From contig NZ_PXYY01000003.1 in the NCBI RefSeq assembly GCF_003013245.1, forward strand, positions 1 through 56,399: a DNA stretch of 56,399 nucleotides, in the 5' to 3' direction. The stretch is from Neisseria iguanae (lineage in GTDB: Bacteria; Pseudomonadota; Gammaproteobacteria; Burkholderiales; Neisseriaceae). Position numbers and translations under genes: made by a program. Of this stretch, positions 1 through 9,821 are shown piece after piece (positions within the stretch are counted from its first letter, which is position 1; each line of letters starts with the position of its first letter). The notes below the pieces were generated by a model that did no database searches, had not been told where the DNA came from, and worked only from the letters and a program-made list of their open reading frames with translations.

Positions 1-147
1 AGTTTGGGGAACGGGTTGTTGGCACTTCGGACACTGGCAGCCGTTAATCCGGCTGTGTCGGAAGCAGTCAAACCTGAGGCAGAAAGGTGTAATATTTGCC
101 GGAATTTCTGCTCAGAAAGTTTACCGGACTTTGGGTACTTGTTTTTA
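1..147 (-). pseudogene. IS1595-family (IS1016-like) transposase remnant, N-terminal part
   Basis: Read on the minus strand, the first ~147 bases give a degraded match to the beginning of IS1016-type transposases (a Lys/Arg-rich start, then a segment like the usual 'TARTAA' helix). The left end runs off the window. Bases 1 to about 60 are almost identical to 48436-48495, inside another remnant of the same family, so both derive from one element. There is no open frame of useful length. Bases 148-263 between this remnant and the pgi terminator hold nothing I recognise. Confidence 0.55.
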
Positions 148-263
148 ATATAGATATCAGAAGCTTACCATAAAGTTTTATGAGTTTGCTTCTTAAACCC
201 TAAGTTAATCCGCTGTTTTTATTCAAACAGCCATTTTTTCCAATGTCTTACTTCAATCAAAAC

Positions 264-295
264 AGGCCGTCTGAACAATATTGTTCAGACGGCCT
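264..295 (-). terminator. DUS inverted-repeat terminator of pgi
   Basis: A perfect 32-bp palindrome made of two opposed copies of AGGCCGTCTGAA lies 20 bp past the pgi stop codon. On the minus strand it is followed by GTTTTG. DUS pairs used as rho-independent terminators are typical of Neisseria. Confidence 0.8.
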
Positions 296-314
296 TGCTT
301 TAATCGATACTGAA

Positions 315-1958
315 TTACTTATTGGTATTCAAATACAGATGAATCAAACGCTCGGTAGAGCTGTCGTGTTTTTGCAGTTCGCTTTCGCCGGTCAATTCCG
401 CCAAAATAGTTTTGGCTAATTGCTTGCCCAATTCCACGCCCCATTGGTCGAAGCTGTTGATCCCCCAAATGGTGCCTTGCACGAAGGTTTTGTGTTCATA
501 CAAAGCAATCAGACTGCCCATGTTGCGCGGGTTGACTTTATCCATCAGGATTAAGTTGGCCGGGCGGTTGCCAGAGAAGGTTTTGTGCGGCACTAATTCT
601 TCAATGCGCGCTTCGTCTAAGCCTTGTGCCTGCAATTCGGCACGCGCTTCTTCCGGTGTTTTACCGCGCATAAAGGCTTCGGCTTGGGCAAATACGTTAG
701 CCAACAGGATTTCATGGTGGCCACGTAAGTTGCTGCGTTTTTCCAAGGAGGCAATCAGGTCAATCGGCGTGATGTGCGTGCCTTGGTGCAGCAATTGGAA
801 AAAGGCATGCTGGCCGTTGATACCGGTTTCACCCCAAATAACCGGCGAGGTCTCATACTTCACGGCTTGACCGTCAAGTGTTACCTGTTTGCCGTTGCTT
901 TCCATGTCAAGCTGTTGGATAAACTTCGGCAGGCGGTGCAGATGTTGGTCATACGGCGCAATCACATGGCTGCCGCCACCATAATAGTTGATGTACCAAA
1001 TACCGATTAAAGCCAGAATCACCGGCATGTTGCGTTCCAGTGGTGTGTTGTAGAAATGCTGATCCATCAGGTGTGCGCCGTTGAGCATTTCGATGAAATT
1101 TTCTTCACCCAAAAACAGCATAATCGGCAAGCCGATCGCCGACCAAAGGCTGTAACGGCCGCCAACCCAATCCCAAAATTCAAACATATTGGCAGTATCG
1201 ATACCGAACTCAGACACGGCTTTTTTATTGCTCGATACAGCCACAAAGTGTTTTGCCACCACGCTTTCGTCTCCTGCATGCGCCAAGAACCATTCGCGTG
1301 CGGTTAAGGCGTTGGTCAGGGTTTCTTGGGTGGTGAAGGTTTTGGAAGCAATGATAAACAGCGTGGTCTCAGGATGCACTTTTTCCAACACATCGCGCAA
1401 TTGCGAGCCGTCAACGTTAGATACAAAATGCATGCGCATGCGCGGATGACCGTATTGTTTCAGCGCAGTACACATCATCAAAGGGCCTAAATCCGAACCG
1501 CCGATGCCGATATTGACCACATCGGTAATCACTTGATTGGTATAGCCCAACCAGTTACCACTGCGCACTTCATGCGCAAATTCGCCCATGCGGCGCAACA
1601 CATGGTTGACTTTCGGCATAACGTCTTCGCCATCTACGACAATCGGGGAGTTGGTACGGTTACGCAAAGCAATGTGCAACACTGCGCGGTCTTCAGTTAA
1701 GTTGATTTTTTCACCGTGAAACATTTGTTTAATACGCTCGGGCACACCGGCTTCGCGTGCCAAATCGAGCAGTAACGACACAGTTTCGTCATTGATGCGG
1801 TTTTTGGAATAATCAAGGGTCAAACCGCCCACCTGCAACCAGTAACGTTCGGCACGTTTTGGGTCTTGCTCAAACATGGCGCGCATGTGGTCGGTTTTGG
1901 TTTGATCAAAATGTTTCCACAATTTCGACCAGCTTGGTAAGTCGTGAAGGTATTTCAT
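315..1958 (-). CDS. pgi: Glucose-6-phosphate isomerase
   Basis: Cytosolic enzyme that interconverts glucose 6-phosphate and fructose 6-phosphate. The 547-residue product has the usual bacterial length. Visible signatures are [10 protein letters not shown] near residue 150, the sugar-phosphate-binding SKTFTTQET near 205, and [12 protein letters not shown] near 265, with a late lysine in [10 protein letters not shown]. It is last in the minus-strand run pgl-glk-hexR-pgi, starting 5 bp after the hexR stop with GGGA upstream, so it is very likely cotranscribed. In this island it would connect fructose 6-phosphate to the Entner-Doudoroff route. A DUS terminator follows directly. Confidence 0.97.
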   Translation of the reverse strand: MKYLHDLPSWSKLWKHFDQTKTDHMRAMFEQDPKRAERYWLQVGGLTLDYSKNRINDETVSLLLDLAREAGVPERIKQMFHGEKINLTEDRAVLHIALRNRTNSPIVVDGEDVMPKVNHVLRRMGEFAHEVRSGNWLGYTNQVITDVVNIGIGGSDLGPLMMCTALKQYGHPRMRMHFVSNVDGSQLRDVLEKVHPETTLFIIASKTFTTQETLTNALTAREWFLAHAGDESVVAKHFVAVSSNKKAVSEFGIDTANMFEFWDWVGGRYSLWSAIGLPIMLFLGEENFIEMLNGAHLMDQHFYNTPLERNMPVILALIGIWYINYYGGGSHVIAPYDQHLHRLPKFIQQLDMESNGKQVTLDGQAVKYETSPVIWGETGINGQHAFFQLLHQGTHITPIDLIASLEKRSNLRGHHEILLANVFAQAEAFMRGKTPEEARAELQAQGLDEARIEELVPHKTFSGNRPANLILMDKVNPRNMGSLIALYEHKTFVQGTIWGINSFDQWGVELGKQLAKTILAELTGESELQKHDSSTERLIHLYLNTNK

Positions 1959-1963
1959 GATTT

Positions 1964-2812
1964 TTAGTCCCTACCATATTCAACGTGTTTATTGTGAATA
2001 CTTCTTTTGCTTTTTTGCAGTTGCAGGCTGGCTTGATCGCCCAAGCGCAAAGCCAAGCCGATAGCCAAAATGTCAATCACGGCCAATTGCAGCAAACGCG
2101 ACACCATCGGCGTGTAAAGCTCGGCGTTTTCCTGCGTGGCCACGCTCAAAACGCAATCGGCCAATTGTGCCAGCGGCGATTCGGCACGGGTCACCGCAAT
2201 CACGGCGGCACCGTTTTGCTTGGCAATGCTGACCGCATCCAGCAATTCAATCGATGAACCGGTATTGGAAATCGCCACCAAAACGTCTTTATCGGTCAAC
2301 ACTGATGCCGCCATCAGTTGGGTGTGGGTGTCCACGTAGGCGACGGTTGAAATGCCGAAACGGAAAAATTTATGCTGCGCATCCTGAGCCACAATGCCAG
2401 AATTACCGACGCCGTAAAACTCAACGCGGCGGGCATGCATCAAGGTAGCGATGGCATTTTCCAACTCCGCCTCTTTCAGGTAACGACGCTCGCCCAATAA
2501 AGAAGCAGCGGCATTGCCCAATACCTTTTCCACCACGTTGTTCATGTCGTCGTCGGCATTCAGTTCTTCATGCACATAAGGCATGCCTTCATGACCGATG
2601 CTGGCCGACAGAGCCAATTTGAATTCCGGCAGACCTTTATAACCCAAGCTGCGGCAGAAACGGATTACTGTCGGCTGGCTGACTGAAGCGCGCTCGGCGA
2701 TTTCGGCTACAGCCGCATGCACAAACCATTTCGGTTCAGCCAATGCAGATTCGGCAACTTTACGTTCCGCGCCGGACAAATTCGGCAATGACTCACTAAT
2801 TTTACTTAACAT
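1964..2812 (-). CDS. hexR: HexR, RpiR-family transcriptional regulator
   Basis: A 282-residue regulator with an N-terminal RpiR helix-turn-helix (about residues 30-60, including [19 protein letters not shown]) and a C-terminal SIS sugar-phosphate-binding domain (about 125-250, beginning [10 protein letters not shown]). In proteobacteria HexR controls zwf, edd-eda and related genes and is released by the Entner-Doudoroff intermediate KDPG. Its position between glk and pgi and opposite edd-eda supports that role. Two palindromes matching the family's operator lie in the zwf/edd gap (6559-6573 and 6717-6731). AGGAA precedes the start at 8 bp. The exact effector in this strain is inferred. Confidence 0.9.
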   Translation of the reverse strand: MLSKISESLPNLSGAERKVAESALAEPKWFVHAAVAEIAERASVSQPTVIRFCRSLGYKGLPEFKLALSASIGHEGMPYVHEELNADDDMNNVVEKVLGNAAASLLGERRYLKEAELENAIATLMHARRVEFYGVGNSGIVAQDAQHKFFRFGISTVAYVDTHTQLMAASVLTDKDVLVAISNTGSSIELLDAVSIAKQNGAAVIAVTRAESPLAQLADCVLSVATQENAELYTPMVSRLLQLAVIDILAIGLALRLGDQASLQLQKSKRSIHNKHVEYGRD

Positions 2813-2870
2813 AATGGTAATTCCTATCTGTTATCGAAAATGTGGCAGACTGTTTTTCCGCATTGCCGAT

Positions 2871-3857
2871 TTATTTGCTTAAAACGTTTTTCAAATGATT
2901 GTCCAAGGCCGCGGCCGCACCGGTAATGCCGGGGAATTCACTCAAAACGACAAATACCGGAATGGCGGCCAGATAAGCCTCAAAGCGGCCTTTGTTTTCA
3001 AAACGGCTGCGGAATGACGAGTTTTTAAAGTATTCCAATACGCGCGGAATGATGCCGCCGCACAAATACACGCCGCCACGCGCACCCAAGGTCAGCGCAA
3101 GATTGGATGCCACCGTGCCCAACATGGCACAAAAGATATCCAAGGTTTGACGGCACAAAGGCGATGTGCCGCTTAAAGCACGATTAGTGATTTCAGACGG
3201 CGTCAGCTTGCTCGGTTTGGCTTTTTCTTTGACGGCCAAGGCTTCGTAAATCAAGCTCAAACCCGCACCGCTCAAGAAACGCTCGGCAGAGACATGGCCG
3301 TATTTGTTTTTGGCGTATTGCCAGATGTTCACTTCCATATCGTCAAACGGTGGAAAACTGGTATGACCGCCCTCGCCCGCCAAAGCCACCCAACCGGCCG
3401 GACTGTGTACCAAGCCGCTCACACCCAAACCTGTGCCGGGGCCGATGACTGCTTTGGGTTGATGCTCGGCCGGACATTGGCCGCCGATTTGTACCAAATC
3501 TTTATCTTCGGTCTGCGTCACTGCCAAGGCTTGCGCGGTAAAGTCATTCAGAAAAATCAAGGTTTCCAAACCCAATGCCTGACGGGTGGTTTCGATGGAA
3601 AACGCCCAATGGTGATTGGTCATCTGAACCCAGTCGCCCACAATCGGATTGGCAATCGCCACCGCAGCATGGGCGACATTCGGATGGCCGGTCAAGCGGA
3701 AATATTCGCGTGCGGCATCGATGATGGTGTCGTAATCCCTACACGGCAGCACATGCGCCTGTTCAATTTGCTGCGGCGAAACTTCAAGCGCAAAACGGGC
3801 GTTGGTGCCGCCGATGTCGGCGACCAGACGTGGGAAATCAGTTGGTGTAGAAGACAT
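2871..3857 (-). CDS. glk: Glucokinase
   Basis: ATP-dependent kinase that phosphorylates glucose to glucose 6-phosphate in the cytosol. The 328-residue product shows the phosphate-binding [11 protein letters not shown] (from residue 14), NDFTAQA near 103, [12 protein letters not shown] near 140 and GEGGHTSF near 162, all expected of the bacterial Glk (ROK-unrelated) family. The start lies inside pgl (20-bp overlap), indicating translational coupling, and hexR follows after 58 bp. It feeds zwf-pgl-edd-eda encoded in the same island. Confidence 0.95.
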   Translation of the reverse strand: MSSTPTDFPRLVADIGGTNARFALEVSPQQIEQAHVLPCRDYDTIIDAAREYFRLTGHPNVAHAAVAIANPIVGDWVQMTNHHWAFSIETTRQALGLETLIFLNDFTAQALAVTQTEDKDLVQIGGQCPAEHQPKAVIGPGTGLGVSGLVHSPAGWVALAGEGGHTSFPPFDDMEVNIWQYAKNKYGHVSAERFLSGAGLSLIYEALAVKEKAKPSKLTPSEITNRALSGTSPLCRQTLDIFCAMLGTVASNLALTLGARGGVYLCGGIIPRVLEYFKNSSFRSRFENKGRFEAYLAAIPVFVVLSEFPGITGAAAALDNHLKNVLSK

Positions 3858-4533
3858 GGCAATCCACTCTTTCGTTATTCAAAATCAGGCTGATAGGATA
3901 ATCGGCATTCGGCTTTTCCGCCGCTTTGTCAAACACGGCTTTTTTATCCGTGCCCTGAATGGCCAAAAACACATTCGGCGTGTTCAAAATCGCATCCAAA
4001 GTCATGCTTACACGCTCGTGCGCTGCAGTGACCGGTGTGGTGTGAATCAGGGTCAGGTTGTTTTCCAGATTAATTGCCTCCGGCAATTGCGGCGCGTACG
4101 GGAACAGAGAAGCCGTATGACCGTCACCGCCCATACCCAGCACCAGCACGTCAGGATGTTTGTATTGTTTCAGCGCATAATCTACTACAGCTTTCGGCTG
4201 TAATTCAATTTCGGCTTTCCCGTCCTCCACCATCGGAATCCATTGGGCTGCCGCTGCTTTGTTTTGCAACAAATGTCCGCGCACCAGGCGCGTGTTGCTG
4301 TCGGAATGATTGGTCGGCACAATCCGCTCGTCTGCCAAACCGACACTCACATTCGCCCAATCCAAGTCTTTTTGCGACAAGGCTTCAAAAAAAGCAATCG
4401 GCGAGCGGCCGCCGGATACCGCCAACACCGCATTGCCTTTTTCATCCAAAACATTTTGCAGCCTGATGGCCACCGCATCGGCTTGCGCGCGGGCAGTAAA
4501 CGCTGCATTTTCATATTCGTGCCAAGTAAACAT
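3838..4533 (-). CDS. pgl: 6-phosphogluconolactonase
   Basis: Hydrolyses 6-phosphogluconolactone to 6-phosphogluconate, the step between Zwf and Edd. The 231-residue product has the SGGRSP loop at 40-45 and [14 protein letters not shown] near 131, signatures of the DevB-type lactonases. The start is set by a strong AAGGAG ribosome-binding site 7 bp upstream. It heads the operon pgl-glk-hexR-pgi and overlaps glk by 20 bp. The 417-bp gap to zwf may hold its own promoter or permit read-through from zwf. Confidence 0.95.
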   Translation of the reverse strand: MFTWHEYENAAFTARAQADAVAIRLQNVLDEKGNAVLAVSGGRSPIAFFEALSQKDLDWANVSVGLADERIVPTNHSDSNTRLVRGHLLQNKAAAAQWIPMVEDGKAEIELQPKAVVDYALKQYKHPDVLVLGMGGDGHTASLFPYAPQLPEAINLENNLTLIHTTPVTAAHERVSMTLDAILNTPNVFLAIQGTDKKAVFDKAAEKPNADYPISLILNNERVDCHVFYTN

Positions 4534-4950
4534 AGTGCGCTCCTTTTTTTCGGACGGCTTTTAATTTCGATAGGCCGTCTGAAATCCTGACCGAATCAAG
4601 ACGGGCCGTCACCCTTTGTGGTGGTTTCAGACGGCCTGCCTGATGATTTGATCATCCGGCCATCTGAAGTATTTTACTTCAAACCGATCACGCATTTTCA
4701 GACGGCCTTAAATTGTAGGAAATTCCGGCATTGTTTGCCCTTTTTGTTTTTGCCTGAAGACCCGTTTGGGGATTTTTGCATCTTGCAAAGAAGCCGGGCA
4801 GCACGGCAAAGCCGAATAGCTTTTGACGATACCTGAAAATCCAAAAATAATTATTTCGGCAAAAAAAAGACAAAAGCGGTTCCGTATAAAAAGTGCCTAC
4901 AATCCGGCCTTTTCCAACGGCTTAATCAATCAAGGCCGTCTGAAACGCAA
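4534..4950. other. pgl-zwf intergenic region with DUS clusters
   Basis: This 417-bp gap holds at least five full or slightly altered uptake sequences, including inverted pairs around 4573-4637 and near 4698-4711, and one directly after the zwf stop. These could end the zwf transcript. No open frame with codon structure was seen. An AT-rich stretch around 4840-4890 may contain a promoter for pgl, but I cannot assign boxes firmly. Confidence 0.5.
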
Positions 4951-6396
4951 TTACTGATCTTCATGCCATTTGTCGCCCTCACGCGCCAACAACTCGCGTG
5001 CCGCGTCAGGCCCCCACGAATGGGCGGCATAGCGGTGTGGTGCCTGGGTGTTTTGCGCCCAATTGTCCAGAATCGGCATCACATATTCCCATGCGGCTTC
5101 CAATTCGTCACGGCGGTTGAACAAGGCCAAATTGCCGTTAATCACATCCAGCAACAGGCGCTCGTATGCTTCCGGACGGCGGCCTTCCAATTGTTTATCC
5201 AAATCAATGGTCATCGGCGTGACTTCAACATGATTGCCCGTACCCGGTGTTTTCACTTGCACACACAAGCGCACGGAATCAAACGGCTGCAACTCAATCA
5301 CCAAGCGGTTGGCCAGCGGTTTGCTGTTTGGAAAAATATGGTTGTCCAAATCATGGAAATTCAATACGATTTCAGCCACTTTGTCAGCCATGCGTTTGCC
5401 GGTACGCAGATAAAACGGCACGCCTTGCCAACGTTCGTTCTCAATCTCGGCTTTGATGGCGACATAAGTTTCAGTGAAGCTTTCAGCCGGGACGTTCAAT
5501 TCCTGCAAATAGCCTTTCATCTCACCGGCAGCCGCATATTGGCCGCGCACTACGTTATCATTAACCGATTCAATGGTCAGCGGCTTCAACGCTTTGATGA
5601 CTTTCACTTTTTCATCACGCACATCATCGGCATCCAAGCTTTTCGGCGGTTCCATCGCAGTCATACACAGCATTTGCATCAAGTGGTTTTGCACCATGTC
5701 GCGCAATGCGCCGGTGATGTCGTAAAACTCACCACGCTCTTCCACGCCCAATTGTTCGGCAATCGTCAGCTGTACGCTCTTGATGTATTTGTTGTTCCAC
5801 ATCGATTCAAACATCACGTTGGCAAAGCGCAATGCCAAAACGTTTTGCAGGCTTTCTTTGCCCAGATAATGGTCGATGCGGTAGATTTGCTCTTCTTTAA
5901 AGTATTCGCCGACATCGTTGTTGATTTGTTGCGAAGATACCAAATCAGTGCCCAGCGGTTTTTCCAGTACCACGCGCACATTGTCGGCATTCAAGCCCAC
6001 TGAAGCCAGATTTTCACAGGCTTGGGCAAAGAATTTCGGCGCAGTAGACAGGTAAACCACCACGCTTTCGGTTTCAACGCGGGATTTGACTTTTTTACCC
6101 AAAGCGGCAAAGTCTTCAGGGCAGGTCACGTTAACTGTGAGATATTCGATACGCTTGATGAAAGATGCCCATTGCTCATCGGAGAAATTCTGTTTTACAT
6201 GGATTTTCGAGTTGGTTTCAACTTTAGCCAAAAAGCTTTCGGTGTCCATTTCGCTGCGGCTCACACCTAAAATGCGCCCTTGCGGATGCAACAATCCGGC
6301 AACATGCGCCTGGTACAGACAAGGCAGCAATTTGCGCATGGCCAAGTCGCCTGTCGCACCGAACAACACCAAATCAAAATTTGTTTGAATACTCAT
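4951..6396 (-). CDS. zwf: Glucose-6-phosphate 1-dehydrogenase
   Basis: Oxidises glucose 6-phosphate to 6-phosphogluconolactone with NADP+. The frame is open from 6432, but the start at 6396 (MSIQTNFDLV) is preferred: it gives the usual length of 481 residues and has a GAAAGA stretch upstream, whereas the two upstream ATGs have no ribosome-binding site. Signatures are the nucleotide-binding GATGDLAMRKLLP from residue 13 and the active-site RIDHYLGKE near 175. It is divergent from edd, and the intervening region carries HexR-like palindromes, so zwf and edd-eda are probably controlled together. Confidence 0.95.
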   Translation of the reverse strand: MSIQTNFDLVLFGATGDLAMRKLLPCLYQAHVAGLLHPQGRILGVSRSEMDTESFLAKVETNSKIHVKQNFSDEQWASFIKRIEYLTVNVTCPEDFAALGKKVKSRVETESVVVYLSTAPKFFAQACENLASVGLNADNVRVVLEKPLGTDLVSSQQINNDVGEYFKEEQIYRIDHYLGKESLQNVLALRFANVMFESMWNNKYIKSVQLTIAEQLGVEERGEFYDITGALRDMVQNHLMQMLCMTAMEPPKSLDADDVRDEKVKVIKALKPLTIESVNDNVVRGQYAAAGEMKGYLQELNVPAESFTETYVAIKAEIENERWQGVPFYLRTGKRMADKVAEIVLNFHDLDNHIFPNSKPLANRLVIELQPFDSVRLCVQVKTPGTGNHVEVTPMTIDLDKQLEGRRPEAYERLLLDVINGNLALFNRRDELEAAWEYVMPILDNWAQNTQAPHRYAAHSWGPDAARELLAREGDKWHEDQ

Positions 6397-6558
6397 TGTT
6401 TCATCTTTCATCAAGAAGAGGCTTAATGCCATTTAAAAATTTTTATAAAACCCACAAACCTTAACGTGAAAATCCGCGTAAAATCAGATGCATACCAAAT
6501 CATATTGAAGACCCGGCCGGGTTTTGCCCATTGATAATCCAGCGAAACCAGTAAATTT

Positions 6559-6573
6559 AGTAGTAATACTACA
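6559..6573. promoter_or_regulatory. Putative HexR operator, zwf-proximal
   Basis: AGTAGTAATACTACA (TGTAGTATTACTACT on the other strand) is an imperfect palindrome close to the proteobacterial HexR consensus TGTARTWWWATTACA. It lies 163 bp before the chosen zwf start, in the zwf/edd gap, with hexR nearby. Assignment is by similarity to the published consensus recalled from memory. Confidence 0.5.
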
Positions 6574-6716
6574 CACCGCTACAGATTTTGTCTATCTCCA
6601 TTTTCAGAAATTATTTGACCCAGTTTAAGGTTTTAACACATTCGTAATTACAATTTCTTACAAACAACCAAAACCAAGACTTGCATCAAATTTCCATGCC
6701 GCCAAATCAGATTAAA

Positions 6717-6731
6717 TGTAACAATATTACA
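6717..6731. promoter_or_regulatory. Putative HexR operator at the edd promoter
   Basis: TGTAACAATATTACA closely matches the HexR consensus TGTARTWWWATTACA. A consensus -10 box TATAAT follows at 6742-6747, so the palindrome covers where the -35 contact of the edd promoter would be. Binding there would repress edd-eda, the known HexR mode. The flanking sequence is strongly AT-rich. Confidence 0.65.
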
Positions 6732-6846
6732 ATATTTGTATTATAATATCAGGCAAATCAGCTTCAATTCTTTTCAGGCGGCCTCTCAGCCGCCCACATA
6801 AAATCTAAAATCGAGTCGTACAGGACGACCAAAAAAGGAGCCATAC

Positions 6847-8682
6847 ATGAGCCACACTCCTACCCACCCCAAACTCTCGGAAATTACCCAGCGTATTATC
6901 GACCGCAGCCAAAAAACGCGCGCCAAATATTTAGCCAAAATCCATGCGGCCAAACAACAAGGCCGCTTGGAGCGCAATCAATTGGGTTGCAGCAATCTCG
7001 CGCACGGCTATGCTTCCATGCCCAAAAGCATCAAAATCGAAATGCTGCAGGAAACCGTGCCGAATTTAGGCATCATCACCGCTTACAACGACATGGTTTC
7101 GGCGCATCAACCTTTCAAAGATTTCCCCGATTGGATTAAGAACGAAGTCCGGAAAAACGATGCCACCGCGCAAGTAGCCGGCGGTACACCGGCCATGTGT
7201 GACGGCATTACCCAAGGTTATGCCGGCATGGAATTGTCTTTGTTCTCACGCGACGTAATTGCCATGAGCACGGCTGTGGGCATGTCGCACCAAATGTTCG
7301 ACGGCGGCCTGTATTTGGGCGTGTGCGACAAAATCGTACCCGGACTGATGATTGGTGCCTTGGCGTTCGGCCATGTTCCGGCGGTTTTCCTGCCGGCCGG
7401 CCCGATGGCCAGCGGCATCAGCAATAAAGACAAAGCGCGTACCCGCCAATTGTTTGCCGAAGGTAAAGTCGGCCGCGATGCCTTGCTCGAAAGCGAAATG
7501 GGCTCTTACCACAGCCCGGGCACCTGTACCTTCTACGGCACTGCCAATTCCAACCAAATGATGATGGAAATGATGGGCGTACATTTACCGGCTGCCGCGT
7601 TCGTGTATCCTTATACCGATTTGCGCGAAGCGCTTACCCGCTACGGTGCCGCCCACTTGGCACAAGGCATCCGCAACGGCACCGCCATGCCTTTGGGTGA
7701 AATGCTCACTGAAAAATCATTCATCAATGCACTGATCGGCCTGATGGCCACCGGCGGATCGACCAACCACACCATGCACTTAGTGGCCATGGCGCGTGCG
7801 GCCGGTGTGATTCTTAACTGGGATGATTTTGACGAAATCTCCTCCATCATTCCATTGCTGATTCGCGTGTACCCGAACGGCAAAGCCGACGTGAACCACT
7901 TCGCCGCAGCCGGCGGCCTGCCGTTTGTGATTCGCGAACTGTTGGACGCAGGCTTGCTCCATGACGATGTCGACACCGTAGTCGGCCGCGGCATGCGCCA
8001 CTACACTCAAGAGCCGTTCTTGATTGACGGCAAACTGGAATGGCGTGAAGCTCCGACTGAAAGCGGCAACAGCGACATTCTGCGTAAAATCGACAATCCG
8101 TTCTCGCCTGACGGCGGTTTGCGCCTGATGCAAGGCAACATCGGTCGAGGTGTGATCAAAGTATCCGCCATCCGCGAAGGATGCCGCGTAATTGAAGCAC
8201 CTGCCATCGTGTTCAACGACCAACGGGAAGTATTGGAAGCCTTTGACCGTGGTGAACTTGAGCGCGATTTCGTATGTGTGGTGCGCTATCAAGGCCCACG
8301 CGCAAACGGCATGCCTGAATTGCATAAACTTACCCCGCCTTTGGGTATTTTGCAAGACCGCGGCTTCCAAGTTGCGCTCTTGACCGACGGCCGCATGTCA
8401 GGCGCTTCAGGTAAAGTACCGGCAGCCATCCATATGACCCCTGAAGCCCTGATGGGTGGCGGCATTGGCAAAATCCGCACCGGCGATTTAATCCGCTTTG
8501 ATTCGATTACAGGCGAATTAAACGTTTTAATCAACGAAACCGAATGGGCGGCACGCGAAGTCGGGCAAATTGATTTGAGTGACAACCAACAAGGCTGCGG
8601 CCGCGAACTGTTTGCCAACTTCCGCAGCATGACCAGCTCGGCAGAAACCGGCGCCATGAGTTTTGGCGGTGAATTCGCCTGA
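6847..8682 (+). CDS. edd: Phosphogluconate dehydratase (Entner-Doudoroff)
   Basis: Dehydrates 6-phosphogluconate to 2-keto-3-deoxy-6-phosphogluconate (KDPG). The 611-residue product is the usual Edd length and belongs to the IlvD/Edd iron-sulfur dehydratases. Cysteines in the expected contexts are visible in GGTPAMCDGITQG (near residue 120) and SPGTCTFYGTANSNQMM (near 225), and the C-terminal TDGRMSGASGKVPAAIH motif is intact. A strong GGAG ribosome-binding site sits 6 bp before the start. Transcription probably starts below the TATAAT at 6742-6747. eda follows 83 bp downstream. Confidence 0.97.
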   Translation: MSHTPTHPKLSEITQRIIDRSQKTRAKYLAKIHAAKQQGRLERNQLGCSNLAHGYASMPKSIKIEMLQETVPNLGIITAYNDMVSAHQPFKDFPDWIKNEVRKNDATAQVAGGTPAMCDGITQGYAGMELSLFSRDVIAMSTAVGMSHQMFDGGLYLGVCDKIVPGLMIGALAFGHVPAVFLPAGPMASGISNKDKARTRQLFAEGKVGRDALLESEMGSYHSPGTCTFYGTANSNQMMMEMMGVHLPAAAFVYPYTDLREALTRYGAAHLAQGIRNGTAMPLGEMLTEKSFINALIGLMATGGSTNHTMHLVAMARAAGVILNWDDFDEISSIIPLLIRVYPNGKADVNHFAAAGGLPFVIRELLDAGLLHDDVDTVVGRGMRHYTQEPFLIDGKLEWREAPTESGNSDILRKIDNPFSPDGGLRLMQGNIGRGVIKVSAIREGCRVIEAPAIVFNDQREVLEAFDRGELERDFVCVVRYQGPRANGMPELHKLTPPLGILQDRGFQVALLTDGRMSGASGKVPAAIHMTPEALMGGGIGKIRTGDLIRFDSITGELNVLINETEWAAREVGQIDLSDNQQGCGRELFANFRSMTSSAETGAMSFGGEFA

Positions 8683-8687
8683 ATACC

Positions 8688-8728
8688 TTTCAGACGGCCT
8701 GTTGATTTATATTCAAGGCCGTCTGAAA
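8688..8728 (+). terminator. DUS hairpin between edd and eda
   Basis: Two opposed uptake sequences (8688-8700 and 8716-8728) can form a 13-bp stem with a 15-base loop. No uridine run follows, so it may only lower read-through from edd to eda, or act only as paired uptake sequences. Confidence 0.5.
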
Positions 8729-8765
8729 CCCATTAACGAAGTAAACTTACTTTCAAGGAAAAAAC

Positions 8766-9401
8766 ATGTCTGCAACATTCAGCCCACGCGGAATCTTAAG
8801 TGCAGGTGCGGTTATCCCTGTGATGGCGATCGACGATTTATCCACTACCGTTGACTTGGCACATGCCTTGGTTGAAGGCGGCATTCCGACGCTGGAAATT
8901 ACCTTGCGCACGCCGGTCGGCGTTGACGCCATCCGCCTGATTGCCAGAGAAGTACCTAATGCCATCGTCGGCGCAGGTACGGTTACCAACCCCGAACAAC
9001 TCAAAGCCGTGGAAGATGCCGGTGCGGTATTCGCCATCAGCCCGGGTTTGCACGGAGCCTTGGCCAAAGCCAGCCAACAAAGCAGCATTCCATTGATTCC
9101 GGGCGTGGCCACACCGGGCGAAGTACAATTGGCACTGGAACACGGCATCGACACATTGAAACTGTTCCCTGCCGAAGTAGTCGGCGGCAAAGCCATGCTC
9201 AAAGCACTTTACGGTCCGTATCCCGACATCCGCTTCTGCCCGACTGGTGGCATTACTTTGGAAAGCGCACCGGAATACTTGGCATTACCGAACGTCTTGT
9301 GTGTCGGCGGCTCATGGCTGACCCCGAAAGATGCCGTGAAAAACCAAGATTGGGCCACCATTACCCGTTTGGCAAAAAAAGCGGCCGCATTGAAAGCTTG
9401 A
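8766..9401 (+). CDS. eda: KDPG/KHG aldolase (Entner-Doudoroff)
   Basis: Class I aldolase that cleaves KDPG to pyruvate and glyceraldehyde 3-phosphate. The 211-residue product carries the catalytic glutamate in LEITLRTP (E44) and the Schiff-base lysine in TLKLFPAE (K132), plus GAGTVTNPEQ and PGVATPGE, so it looks fully active. AAGGA lies 7 bp upstream of the start. It is last in the edd-eda unit and completes the pathway whose other genes occupy 315-8682. No uridine-rich terminator follows directly; the next 400 bp hold repeats. Confidence 0.97.
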   Translation: MSATFSPRGILSAGAVIPVMAIDDLSTTVDLAHALVEGGIPTLEITLRTPVGVDAIRLIAREVPNAIVGAGTVTNPEQLKAVEDAGAVFAISPGLHGALAKASQQSSIPLIPGVATPGEVQLALEHGIDTLKLFPAEVVGGKAMLKALYGPYPDIRFCPTGGITLESAPEYLALPNVLCVGGSWLTPKDAVKNQDWATITRLAKKAAALKA

Positions 9402-9411
9402 GGCCTTTAAA

Positions 9412-9624
9412 AAATCGAATCAACCTCATATCGTCATAATCAGGTCCCGACCCGATAACCCAGTCATTCGGCTTAGTGATTTTCAGCCATGATATGCAAT
9501 CGGCTGACTGTTGATGAAATATAAGTTTCGAATTTCAATACAATATGGCTGAATCTCAATGGCCGGATTATCGGGCCGGTATCCGATTATGACGGACACT
9601 GTTTTATTGGTTCAGCCTGATTTA
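9412..9624. repeat. Long imperfect inverted repeat downstream of eda
   Basis: The two halves of this ~210-bp block are inverted copies. The arm CGTCATAATCAGGTCCCGAC (from 9434) matches, inverted, the segment ending ATTATGACG near 9594. Inner segments also pair (GATTTTCAGCCATGATAT with the inverse of a segment near 9545), and the outer ends share an AAATC...AACC pattern. The form suggests a palindromic miniature element or a long hairpin. I know no named family for it. Confidence 0.55.
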
Positions 9625-9665
9625 GTATGAAACATACAATCAATGGCCTTGATATTGATTACTGG

Positions 9666-9701
9666 TTTGCCGTAGCACTATTTTTTGCCGTAGCACTATA
9701 T
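9666..9701. repeat. 18-bp tandem duplication
   Basis: TTTGCCGTAGCACTAT occurs at 9666-9681 and again at 9684-9699, giving two units with an 18-bp period. It lies between the long inverted repeat and the 34-bp palindrome in a noncoding stretch. Confidence 0.8.
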
Positions 9702-9726
9702 TTACGAAATCTTGGCATATGTAAGC

Positions 9727-9760
9727 TGCGTCATTACCGTTTTAAAACGGTAATGACGCA
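9727..9760. repeat. Perfect 34-bp palindrome
   Basis: TGCGTCATTACCGTTTT is followed immediately by its exact reverse complement, with no spacer. There is no adjacent uridine run, so it is not an ordinary terminator, although it is the nearest strong hairpin after eda. It could be a protein-binding site or the scar of an element. Confidence 0.75.
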
Positions 9761-9821
9761 CATGAACAGCGATCAAGAAGCCTGACGCCAACCAACTTTC
9801 TGTGGAATGCCCATACCCCCA

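Noticed and set aside
4963..6003. A 346-codon plus-strand frame opposite zwf
   Set aside because: Composition is His/Gln/Phe-rich without motifs, as expected of an antisense frame. zwf has all family signatures.
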